Assembly (NCBI GenBank): GCA_017510705.1 | Contig: JAFWMO010000006.1 | Coordinates: 1 to 55,649 of the forward strand | Source: Candidatus Saccharimonadota bacterium | GTDB taxonomy: Bacteria; Patescibacteriota; Saccharimonadia; Saccharimonadales; Saccharimonadaceae | DNA length: 55,649 nt | Reading direction: 5' to 3' | Part shown: one piece after another, positions 25,325-32,054 of the stretch | How positions within the stretch are numbered: position 1 is the stretch's first letter | How the letters are laid out: each line of letters opens with the position of its first letter | Made by a program: the position numbers and the translations under genes | The notes under the pieces: model-generated | Database searches by the model: none | What the model saw: only the letters and a program-made list of their open reading frames with translations | What the model was told of the DNA's origin: nothing

Positions 25325-25545
25325 CAAGGCAGAGACCAAGGACTATTTATTGCTCCTTTATACTTCAACCGGGCGGGCAACGTGAACTCGGATACTTTGA
25401 GCAACCCAGGCATCAATGGTTACTTCTGGTCTAGTACTGTGGGCAGTAGTTCCAGCGCTTACCTCCTGCTCTTCAGCAGCACAGGTGTCTATCCTGCCAA
25501 CTACGACGGCAGTAGGCACAGCAGTCGGGCCGTCCGTTGCATGGT
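25325..25545 (+). repeat. Orphan FISUMP tail cassette A (type 1)
   Basis: Encodes about 73 codons of a FISUMP C-terminus (Phe-Trp-Ser-Ser-Thr-Val core) homologous to the tail of the 1-1624 gene. It begins at CAAGGCAGAGACCAAGG and ends near the conserved Val-Arg-Cys. There is no start codon, Shine-Dalgarno or promoter; rpmA's terminator is directly upstream. Variable codons read AAC, AAC, AGC, AAC, ATC, AAT, TAC, GGC, AGC, CTC, CTC: all end in C or T. Confidence 0.85.
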
Positions 25546-25556
25546 CCTGGCAGTTC

Positions 25557-25780
25557 TATCCCAATACCGAAGATAAAGGTTTTGTCTATAGCTCACTATT
25601 CTTCGTCCGCGGAGGCCGCATCTACAGTCGCACTTTGTACTACGCAGGTTACAATGGCGGCTATTGTTCTAGCACCGTGCAGTCCGGTACCCTCGCCCGT
25701 AGCTTGGATTTCGGTAGTGGTGGTTCCAATCCGCAGAATAGCAACAACCGGAGCTACGGTTTTTCTCTCCGCTGCCTGGC
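25557..25780 (+). repeat. Orphan FISUMP tail cassette B (type 2)
   Basis: About 75 codons, starting at the shared type 2 boundary CTATCCCAATACCGAAG and ending at the conserved Leu-Arg-Cys. The fixed framework is Val-Arg-Gly-Gly and Ser-Ser-Thr-Val-Gln-Ser, with variable NNY codons between. The framework Trp is Cys here (TGT for TGG). It follows cassette A by 11 nt in another frame. It is in frame with C and D, giving a long open frame (25416-26267) that has no plausible start. Confidence 0.83.
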
Positions 25781-25784
25781 CCTC

Positions 25785-26010
25785 TACCCTGCCACCGGAG
25801 ATAAGGGTTTTACTGCTAGGCCCCTATTCTTTGTGCGTGGAGGAAGGGTGGGTGGCAGCATTTCGCTAGTTTATGCAGGCTACGGTGGTCGTTATTGGTC
25901 TAGCGTCATTAAGTCCAGCATGGATATTTATAATTTAGGAATTAATGGCATAGAGATTTATCTGGAAGATACACATGAAAAGTATCGTGGTTTTTCTCTC
26001 CGCTGCGTAA
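25785..26010 (+). repeat. Orphan FISUMP tail cassette C (type 3, diverged)
   Basis: The same fold and framework (Phe-Val-Arg-Gly-Gly, Tyr-Trp-Ser-Ser, Phe-Ser-Leu-Arg-Cys), but with a different boundary sequence (Tyr-Pro-Ala-Thr-Gly-Asp-Lys-Gly) and many framework changes in its second half. Many variable codons here do not end in C or T, so it looks older or belongs to another family. It is in frame with B and D. Confidence 0.72.
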
Positions 26011-26021
26011 CCTATATTATA

Positions 26022-26240
26022 TATACCGAAGATAAAGGTTTTGTCTATAGCCCACTATTCTTCGTCCGCGGAGGCCGCATCCTCTATCGCACTTTGGACT
26101 ACGCAGGTTACGGTGGCGGCTATTGGTCTAGCACCGTGCAGTCCGATACCGTCGCCCGTCTCTTGAATTTCTCTAGTGGTGGTTCCAATACGCAGTATAA
26201 CTACAACCGGTACCTCGGATTTTTTCTCCGCTGCGTAGCC
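26022..26240 (+). repeat. Orphan FISUMP tail cassette D (type 2)
   Basis: A type 2 cassette nearly identical to B in framework codons but different at most variable codons (for example CTC, TAT, GAC, GGT, GTC, CTC, AAT, TCT). Its 5' boundary is shortened by a TA-rich stretch. The conserved Ser of the last motif is Phe here. Confidence 0.83.
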
Positions 26241-26253
26241 AGCAATAGATTTT

Positions 26254-26469
26254 GCCACCGGAGATAATGGTTTTACTGCTAGGCCCCTATTCTTTGTGCG
26301 TGGAGGAGATTTTTAAATAATGCTTTGTTTTACGCAGGCTACGACGGGCATTATTAGCCTAACGCTGTCCAGTCTGCCATCGATGCCAGGTTTCTGTATT
26401 CCATCAGTCTTGGCACTGAAGCGCAAGGCAACATCGGTCGATTCTATGGTTTCTCTCTCCGCTGGCTAG
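26254..26469 (+). pseudogene. Broken FISUMP tail cassette E (type 3)
   Basis: Shares the Thr-Gly-Asp boundary and Arg-Pro-Leu-Phe-Phe-Val-Arg-Gly-Gly start with cassette C. A frameshift and stops follow near 26310-26320 and again at the Tyr-Trp-Ser position. The 3' end (Phe-Ser-Leu-Arg-Trp) is intact in another frame. Confidence 0.75.
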
Positions 26470-26479
26470 TTCATATACC

Positions 26480-26699
26480 CAAGGCAGAGACCAAGGACTA
26501 TTTATTGCTCCTTTATACTTCAACCGGGCGGGCAACGTGAGCTCGGATGCTTTGGATAACCCAGGCCGCAGCGGGAGCTTCTGGTCTAGTACTGTGGGCA
26601 GTAGCTCCAGCGCTTACTTCCTGTACTTCAGCAGCACCTACGTCTATCCTGCCAACTACAATTTCAATAGGTACTACGGAAGGTCCGTCCGCTGGCTAG
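26480..26699 (+). repeat. Orphan FISUMP tail cassette F (type 1)
   Basis: A type 1 cassette starting at CAAGGCAGAGACCAAGG, 10 nt after cassette E. The framework is identical to A and to the expressed gene. Variable codons read AAC, AGC, GAT, AAC, CGC, AGC, AGC, GGC, AGC, TTC, TAC. The final Cys is Trp (TGG). No start signals. Confidence 0.85.
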
Positions 26700-26749
26700 A
26701 TCCAGCTTGGATCAGTAGATGTTAAGATGGAAGAAAGCCTAAGACAATT

Positions 26750-26975
26750 GGCTACGCAGCGGAGAGAAAATCCGTTGTGCCGGTTGTTGCTATACTGCGT
26801 AGAGAAACTACCACTACCGAAATACAAGTCACGGGCGCTGGTATCGGACTGCACGGTACTAGACCAATAGTAGCCACCGTAACCTGCGTAGTTCAAAGTG
26901 CTACCGTTGATGCGGCCTCCGCGGACGAAGAATAGTGGGCTATAGACAAAACCTTTATCTTCGGTATTGGGATAG
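26750..26975 (-). repeat. Orphan FISUMP tail cassette G (type 2, inverted)
   Basis: A type 2 cassette on the minus strand, back to back with type 1 cassette H. The 16-nt spacer between them (starting GCTGTTTT) matches the spacer of the J/K pair. The framework is conserved, and variable codons such as AAC, GGT, AGC, AAC, GGT, TAC, AGC and GAC all end in C or T. Confidence 0.84.
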
Positions 26976-26991
26976 GCTGTTTTATGTACAC

Positions 26992-27209
26992 CAAGGCAGA
27001 GACCAAGGACTATTTGTTGCTCCTTTATACTTCAACCGGGCGGGCCACGTGCGCTCGGATGCTTTGTACTACCCAGGCAACTACGGGTACTTCTGTTCTA
27101 GTACTGTGTCCAGTAGCTCCGACGCCTACTGCCTACTCTTCAGCAGCACGTACGTCTATCCTGCCTACAACAGCATTAGGCACAACGGAAGGTCCGTCCG
27201 CTGGCTAAC
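26992..27209 (+). repeat. Orphan FISUMP tail cassette H (type 1)
   Basis: A type 1 cassette divergent from G. Variable codons read CAC, CGC, TAC, TAC, AAC, TAC, TAC, TCC, GAC, TGC, CTC. The framework Trp is Cys (TGT) and the final Cys is Trp. It ends 9 nt before the last base of the convergent tyrS gene, so it was placed directly against a gene 3' end. Confidence 0.85.
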
Positions 27210-27217
27210 CCGAACAG

Positions 27218-28453
27218 CTACTTCACCACCGCAAATTTATTTTTACCTTTTTTAATAATCGCAACCTGCGAAATTTCAGTTTCTTCTGTTGCCTTTACGC
27301 CGTTAATAGAAATTGCTCCACCAGCAATAAATTCGCGCGCCTTTTTCTTGGAATCTGCAAGGCCGGTCTCCACCAAAATATCTACTAGCTGTTCGCCGCG
27401 CTTTGCCACTGGCAGATAATGTGCAAATTCGCTTATCTCATCTTCCGAAAAACTTGTAAAATCAGTAGTTTTATCAAAAAGCATATTAGTAAGATTTTCT
27501 ATTGCTTCCGTTTCTTTAGCTCCATGCACTACGAGCGTTACGCCGTGTGCCAAGGCTTTTTGTGCCAACCGTTGCTCTGGCGCCTCAAAATGTTTCTTCA
27601 AAATTTCTTCAATCTCTTCTGGCTCGTACAAAGTATAGATTTTTAGCAAATATTCTACTGCTGTATCTGGTTGGTTCAGCCAAAATTGATAAAAATCAAA
27701 TAGCGAAGTATAATTCCCACTGCCATTATCATTTGCGGCCAACCAAATTGCATTCCCCTCAGACTTGCCAAACTTACGGCCAGTCACTGGGTCTATCACG
27801 AGCGGCGTAGACCATACGTCAGCAGTCGCGTCTTCTAATCTTTTTATTAAATGTATACCAGAGGTACAGTTACCATATTGGTCTGCTCCACAAAGTTGCA
27901 ATTTTATACCATATTCACGGTAAAGATGCAAAAAATCATAACCTTGAATTAATGTATAAGAAAATTCCGCATAACTGATGCCGGAGCCGCCTTCGCCAAT
28001 ACGTTTTTGCACAAATTGCCGATCTAAAAGTTGCGTCATTGAAAACGCTTTGCCAACTTCACGCAAAAAATCAAGATAATTTATCTTTGAAAACCAATCC
28101 AAATTATCCACCATCACGACGTCTTTGGCGCTAACAATTTTTTCAATCTGCTCTTTGATACATTTTTTATTGTGGTTTACTTCGTCTAAAGTCTTTAGAT
28201 CACGCTCGCCATTTTCTTTTGGATCACCAATCTGGCCAGTCGCTCCACCAACCAATAAATATGGCTGATAACCATGGCGCACAAAACAAGCGCACATCAT
28301 AAGCGCAGCAAGATTACCAATCGTAAGAGAATCTGCGCTTGGATCCGCCCCAAAATAAAACTTTTTGGACTCACGATTGTCTAACTCTTCTGGATTTTTT
28401 ATTGTAGTCTCGGCTGTAAAGCCACGGTAAATTAATTCCTCTGATAATTTCAT
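27218..28453 (-). CDS. tyrS: Tyrosyl-tRNA synthetase
   Basis: A 411-residue class I synthetase. The HIGH-type motif reads Thr-Ile-Gly-Asn-Leu after Ala-Asp-Pro-Ser-Ala-Asp-Ser (about residue 40). The KMSKS-type motif reads Lys-Phe-Gly-Lys-Ser (about 230). A C-terminal S4 RNA-binding domain (about 345-411) ends the protein. TAATAT lies 6 nt before the start. It sits between cassette H and rnhA, with cassettes on both flanks of the tyrS-rnhA pair. Confidence 0.95.
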   Translation of the reverse strand: MKLSEELIYRGFTAETTIKNPEELDNRESKKFYFGADPSADSLTIGNLAALMMCACFVRHGYQPYLLVGGATGQIGDPKENGERDLKTLDEVNHNKKCIKEQIEKIVSAKDVVMVDNLDWFSKINYLDFLREVGKAFSMTQLLDRQFVQKRIGEGGSGISYAEFSYTLIQGYDFLHLYREYGIKLQLCGADQYGNCTSGIHLIKRLEDATADVWSTPLVIDPVTGRKFGKSEGNAIWLAANDNGSGNYTSLFDFYQFWLNQPDTAVEYLLKIYTLYEPEEIEEILKKHFEAPEQRLAQKALAHGVTLVVHGAKETEAIENLTNMLFDKTTDFTSFSEDEISEFAHYLPVAKRGEQLVDILVETGLADSKKKAREFIAGGAISINGVKATEETEISQVAIIKKGKNKFAVVK

Positions 28454-28465
28454 AACTTTATATTA

Positions 28466-28903
28466 TCACATTTCTGGCAACTTTTCACCCTTGCGCGCAC
28501 GATTTGCCCACTCGTCTGCCAACTCATTTAATTCTGTGCCCATGTGTCCACGTACCCACACCAAATCCACGTCATTATCGCAATACAATTTATATAGTTC
28601 TTTTACAATATCAAGATTTTTAATCTCACCTTTTGATTTCGTCCAATTGCGTCTTTCCCAGCTTGGCGCCCATTTTGTAAGTACATTAATCCAAAATTCC
28701 GAATCCGAATGAATTTCGCAACTTTCTCCGCCTGCATATTTTATAGCTGCAATTAATGCCTTGCCTTCCATACGAATATTGGTAGTATTTTTGTCACAGC
28801 CCAACGCTACTGGCCTTCCACCTTCGAGAGTTTCTTCTATCACCGCAAAACCACCCGGGCCAGGATTTGGCTCTGCACTTCCATCTGTCCATAGAATTTT
28901 CAT
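28466..28903 (-). CDS. rnhA: Ribonuclease H
   Basis: A 145-residue RNase HI that removes RNA from RNA-DNA hybrids. The catalytic carboxylates are visible: Asp in Trp-Thr-Asp-Gly-Ser, Glu in Met-Glu-Gly-Lys-Ala, Asp in His-Ser-Asp-Ser-Glu and a late Glu/Asp near Leu-Ala-Asp-Glu. The stop is TGA. TATAAT lies exactly 6 nt before the ATG. RNase HI would be relevant to any RNA-primed retro-copying nearby, but it is an ordinary housekeeping gene. Confidence 0.93.
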   Translation of the reverse strand: MKILWTDGSAEPNPGPGGFAVIEETLEGGRPVALGCDKNTTNIRMEGKALIAAIKYAGGESCEIHSDSEFWINVLTKWAPSWERRNWTKSKGEIKNLDIVKELYKLYCDNDVDLVWVRGHMGTELNELADEWANRARKGEKLPEM

Positions 28904-28936
28904 ATATCCATTATAGCATAAGATATTGCACGATAA

Positions 28937-29161
28937 GCTAGGCAGCGGAGAGAAAATCCGTAGTACCGGTTGAGGTTAAGCTGCGTATTGGAACCACCAC
29001 TATCGAAACCCAAGTAACGGGCGTCGGTATCGGACTGCACAGTGCTAGACCAATAGCGGCCATTGTAACCTGCGCCGTACAAAGTGCGACTGCCGATGAG
29101 GCCTCCGCGGACGAAGAATAGTGGGCTATAGACAAAACCTTTATCTTCGGTATTGGGATAG
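28937..29161 (-). repeat. Orphan FISUMP tail cassette I (type 2, inverted)
   Basis: A complete type 2 cassette on the minus strand, ending just upstream of the rnhA promoter. It starts at the CTATCCCAATACCGAAG boundary. Variable codons include CTC, GGC, AGT, CGC, TAC, GGC, AAT, CGC, GAC, TAC, GGT, GAT, CTT and CTC. No start signal precedes it. Confidence 0.85.
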
Positions 29162-29171
29162 TATTGCCATA

Positions 29172-29266
29172 TATAATATATATGTTAAAATAAAATCATA
29201 AGAGCGCACTCTAGGTGCACGCTCATGGGTTGTTTAAATCTAGTCGCTTCTAGCGGCTAGATTTTC
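29172..29266 (+). ncRNA. Possible short structured RNA
   Basis: TATAAT at 29172-29177 is followed by two hairpins. The first is GAGCG...CGCTC (29202-29224). The second is AAATCTAG...CTAGATTT with an inner CGCT/AGCG stem (29236-29264) followed by T-rich sequence. That would give an RNA of about 85 nt. The second hairpin can equally terminate a minus-strand transcript from the small ORF at 29327-29482. Weak evidence. Confidence 0.35.
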
Positions 29267-29326
29267 TTCGGCTTCTTCTCGCAAATGAGAATGTTATGTT
29301 GATACAGACTTTCCATATAGAAAACT

Positions 29327-29482
29327 TTATCGCCATAATGCTCTTCTCCTTTCCAAGCTTCTAATCATGCCTAGAATAGATTGTTTTAATGAAGCTCCAC
29401 ACCCGCACGAACCACACATATCATGCTGTGAATACCAAACCTCACTAAACCCCAAAGCTCCAACCCGCTGATAATCTAGCAT
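29327..29482 (-). CDS. 51-residue Cys-rich small protein (putative)
   Basis: An ATG at 29482 opens 51 codons ending in TAA. The middle reads Met-Cys-Gly-Ser-Cys-Gly-Cys-Gly-Ala, a CxxCxC metal- or cluster-binding pattern, and the end is Arg-rich. A TATATA-like box precedes the ATG by a few bases. A second short frame (ATG on the minus strand at 29337, 28 codons) overlaps its end behind AAAGGAGAAG. No family recognised. The rest of 29267-29633 shows only AT-rich degenerate repeats (ATAACC..AGCATTAT twice). Confidence 0.45.
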   Translation of the reverse strand: MLDYQRVGALGFSEVWYSQHDMCGSCGCGASLKQSILGMIRSLERRRALWR

Positions 29483-29633
29483 AATGTATATACAATTACA
29501 ACCCCTGATTATTCTAAAAGTATGCGTAAGACTTATAACAGAGAAATAATGCTCTGGTTATTTTCTATAGTGCTATGCTTATATTTTATAATGCTACGGT
29601 TATTATAGGCAATAATAATGCTACTTGTTTATA

Positions 29634-29852
29634 GGCTAGGCAGCGGACGGTCCTTCCAATGTACCTATTGTAGCTGTCGGCAGGATTGACGTTTGCGCTA
29701 CTGAAGCTCAGGTAGTAAGCGTAGGAGCTATTGTACACAGTACTAGACCAGAAGTTCCCGTTGTAGCCTGGGTAATTCAAAGCATCCGAGACCACGATGC
29801 CCGCCCGGTTGAAGTATAAAGGAGCAACAAATAGTCCTTGGTCTCTGCCTTG
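29634..29852 (-). repeat. Orphan FISUMP tail cassette J (type 1, inverted)
   Basis: A type 1 cassette on the minus strand, back to back with type 2 cassette K across a 15-nt spacer. Variable codons read ATC, GTC, AAT, TAC, TAC, AAC, AAC, TAC, AAT, TAC, TAC, AGC. It carries the same 5' boundary as the expressed gene. Confidence 0.85.
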
Positions 29853-29867
29853 AGATACAAAACAGCC

Positions 29868-30091
29868 TATCCCAATACCGAAGATAAAGGTTTTGTCTAT
29901 AGCCCACTATTCTTCGTCCGCGGAGGCGCCATCAGCGGCCACACCTTGAGTAATGCAGGTTACCTTGGCCGCTATTGGTCTAGTACTGTGCATTCCGATA
30001 CCTACGCCCGTTACTTGGGTTTCGATAGTGGTGGTTCTTATACGCAGGGTAGCAACGGCCGGGTCTATGGATTTTCTCTCCGCTGGCTAGC
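29868..30091 (+). repeat. Orphan FISUMP tail cassette K (type 2)
   Basis: A type 2 cassette divergent from J. Framework is intact, final Cys is Trp. Variable codons include GCC, AGC, GGC, CAC, AGT, AAT, CTT, CGC, TAC, TAC, GGT, GAT, TAT, GGT, AGC, AAC, GGC and GTC. Its 3' end abuts the stop codon of the convergent uvrD gene (30095), repeating the cassette-at-gene-end pattern of cassette H and tyrS. Confidence 0.85.
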
Positions 30092-30094
30092 GCA

Positions 30095-32047
30095 CTACCA
30101 CCCATACACCGGCAAATCGTCTGGAAAATCGTCATCGGTAAAACCATCTCCATCTTGATCTTTATAGCTAGACGACCCAGCCGAGCCATACGGATTATAT
30201 CCAAGCTCCGTAAGGAACCTGGATGGCATATTATAACTCCTACTGCCAAAAGAATACCTAGACGCCGCATACGTAAGAAATAGTCTCTTCATGGCCCGTG
30301 TCATCCCCACATACGCGAGCCTTCTTTCCTCTTCCAAATCCGCCTGCGTGTCTATCCGGCCACTCGGAAAAAGCCCTTCTTCCATCCCCACAATAAATAC
30401 CACCGGAAATTCCAATCCCTTAGCCGCATGTAGCGTCATTAACGTCACCGCATTTTTTGCAGACTTCTCATCCGCGCTAGACATTAGTGCCGCATCTGCC
30501 AAAAATTCATCAAGGCTGGTATAATTCTCTGCATTTCCCACCATCACCTCTAGGTTTTTCATTCTATCTTCTGCGCTTGGCGTTCCATCATCTGTAAGTG
30601 TTCTAAAATCAAAATACGAAATCACCTTTTTTATGACATCACCAGGATTATCTTCCTTTTTTACACTTTTTAGAAAATCAATTAGTTTAGAAAGTCCTGC
30701 CTTAGATTTTGTGGTTGTCAAAACTTCCACAAAATCCGGGTTTATCAAAGGATTTTCATCTTTTATTACATCTATCGCGTCCAGCAATTTTTTCACAGAT
30801 ACTTCGCCCACACCACTCAAAACATTCTTTGCTACCCTTTCAAAACTCACTTTATCACGACCATTCATCACAAGATGCAAAATCGCTAGCACATCCTTTA
30901 CTTCCTTACGATCATAAAATCTTACACCACCCACAATCTTATACGGAATGTGCATATCAATAAACGCTTTTTCAAAAGTATACGACTGCGCATTTGTGCG
31001 ATAAAGCACCGCAAAATCACTATAATCATCATATTCGCGCTTCATATTTATAATCTTCATTGCCACAAAATTTGCTTCAGCAGTTTCATCATTAAGCGAT
31101 TCTATATCTACCGGCTCACCATCTTCTGCTTCCGTAAACAAAGTTTTACTTGTCCTGGTCTCATTTTTGTTTATCACTTTTTGCGAAGCCGTCAAAATAT
31201 TACCAGTAGAACGATAATTCTGTTCCAACTTTATTACCTTCGCCCCCGGAAAATCCCGTTCAAAATTAAGAATATTCGTAAAATCTGCCCCACGCCAAGA
31301 ATAAATTGATTGCCAATCATCACCCACCACACAAATATTTCGTTTCTCATTTACAAGCAACTTCACTAGTTGATATTGAATTGTGTTCGTATCTTGATAC
31401 TCATCAATTAAAATATGTTCAAATTTGTGTCGCCATTTTTCACGTACCTCTGGGTTATTCGTGAATAATTCCAAAGTTTTAAGTAGCAAATCATCAAAAT
31501 CTAGTGCCCCAGCTTTTTGTTTCTCCTTCTCATACCCCGCAAAAACTTTTGCAATTTGTTGCTGGTTTGGATAAAACGCATTTGCTGCATATTCCTCTGG
31601 GCCGCTCCCCTGGTTCTTTTCACTAGAAATAATAGATTGTATAGATTTTGGCTTCAAATTTTTGTTATCAGTCAGGCTAAGGCTTTTCATTACTCTGCGA
31701 ATCAAAGACACTTGGTCATCTGCATCATAAATCACAAAATCTTTCGTAAGCCCTGCCGCTTCCGCCTCAATCCTCAAGATTTTAACACAAACTCCATGAA
31801 ACGTACCCATATAAGGAAGATTTATGTTTTGGCCAATAATCTTCTTTAGGCGTTCTTTCATTTCATTCGCGGCTTTATTTGTAAAGGTTACCGCCAAAAT
31901 ACTAGATGGCACCACGCCGTGAATCAATAAATTCGCAATTCTATGCGTCAAAGTTTTAGTCTTGCCGCTTCCCGCTCCCGCCAAAATCAACAGCGGTCCT
32001 TCAAGCGTATCTACAGCTTCTTGTTGCGCAGGATTCAATTTGTCCAT
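30095..32047 (-). CDS. ATP-dependent DNA helicase PcrA/UvrD
   Basis: A 650-residue superfamily 1A helicase for repair and replication restart. Walker A is Ala-Gly-Ala-Gly-Ser-Gly-Lys-Thr (about residue 23) and motif II is Ile-Asp-Glu-Tyr-Gln-Asp-Thr (about 220). Other motifs are Gln-Asn-Tyr-Arg-Ser-Thr, Leu-His-Ala-Ala-Lys-Gly-Leu-Glu-Phe and Tyr-Val-Gly-Met-Thr-Arg-Ala. It lacks much of the long C-terminal extension of PcrA (about 720 residues). TATAAT lies 6 nt before the ATG, 8 nt after the MurA gene's opposite boundary. Confidence 0.93.
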   Translation of the reverse strand: MDKLNPAQQEAVDTLEGPLLILAGAGSGKTKTLTHRIANLLIHGVVPSSILAVTFTNKAANEMKERLKKIIGQNINLPYMGTFHGVCVKILRIEAEAAGLTKDFVIYDADDQVSLIRRVMKSLSLTDNKNLKPKSIQSIISSEKNQGSGPEEYAANAFYPNQQQIAKVFAGYEKEKQKAGALDFDDLLLKTLELFTNNPEVREKWRHKFEHILIDEYQDTNTIQYQLVKLLVNEKRNICVVGDDWQSIYSWRGADFTNILNFERDFPGAKVIKLEQNYRSTGNILTASQKVINKNETRTSKTLFTEAEDGEPVDIESLNDETAEANFVAMKIINMKREYDDYSDFAVLYRTNAQSYTFEKAFIDMHIPYKIVGGVRFYDRKEVKDVLAILHLVMNGRDKVSFERVAKNVLSGVGEVSVKKLLDAIDVIKDENPLINPDFVEVLTTTKSKAGLSKLIDFLKSVKKEDNPGDVIKKVISYFDFRTLTDDGTPSAEDRMKNLEVMVGNAENYTSLDEFLADAALMSSADEKSAKNAVTLMTLHAAKGLEFPVVFIVGMEEGLFPSGRIDTQADLEEERRLAYVGMTRAMKRLFLTYAASRYSFGSRSYNMPSRFLTELGYNPYGSAGSSSYKDQDGDGFTDDDFPDDLPVYGW

Positions 32048-32054
32048 TAGACTA

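Noticed and set aside
25416-26267. Long open frame across cassettes B-D as a protein-coding gene
   Set aside because: No promoter, Shine-Dalgarno or family-like start. Its first 47 codons are cassette A read in the wrong frame.
26301-26460. UGA or stop recoding to rescue cassette E
   Set aside because: TGA is used as a normal stop elsewhere (rnhA, exchanger, GT8). Cassette E also has frameshifts, so it is simply broken.
25325-27209. CRISPR array
   Set aside because: Repeats are about 220 bp, coding-like and in both orientations. There are no short regular repeats with unique spacers and no cas genes.
25325-30091. One of the cassettes as the DGR template repeat
   Set aside because: A template should carry AAC/AAT at nearly all variable codons. 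Every cassette has a mixed set, and no reverse transcriptase is near.
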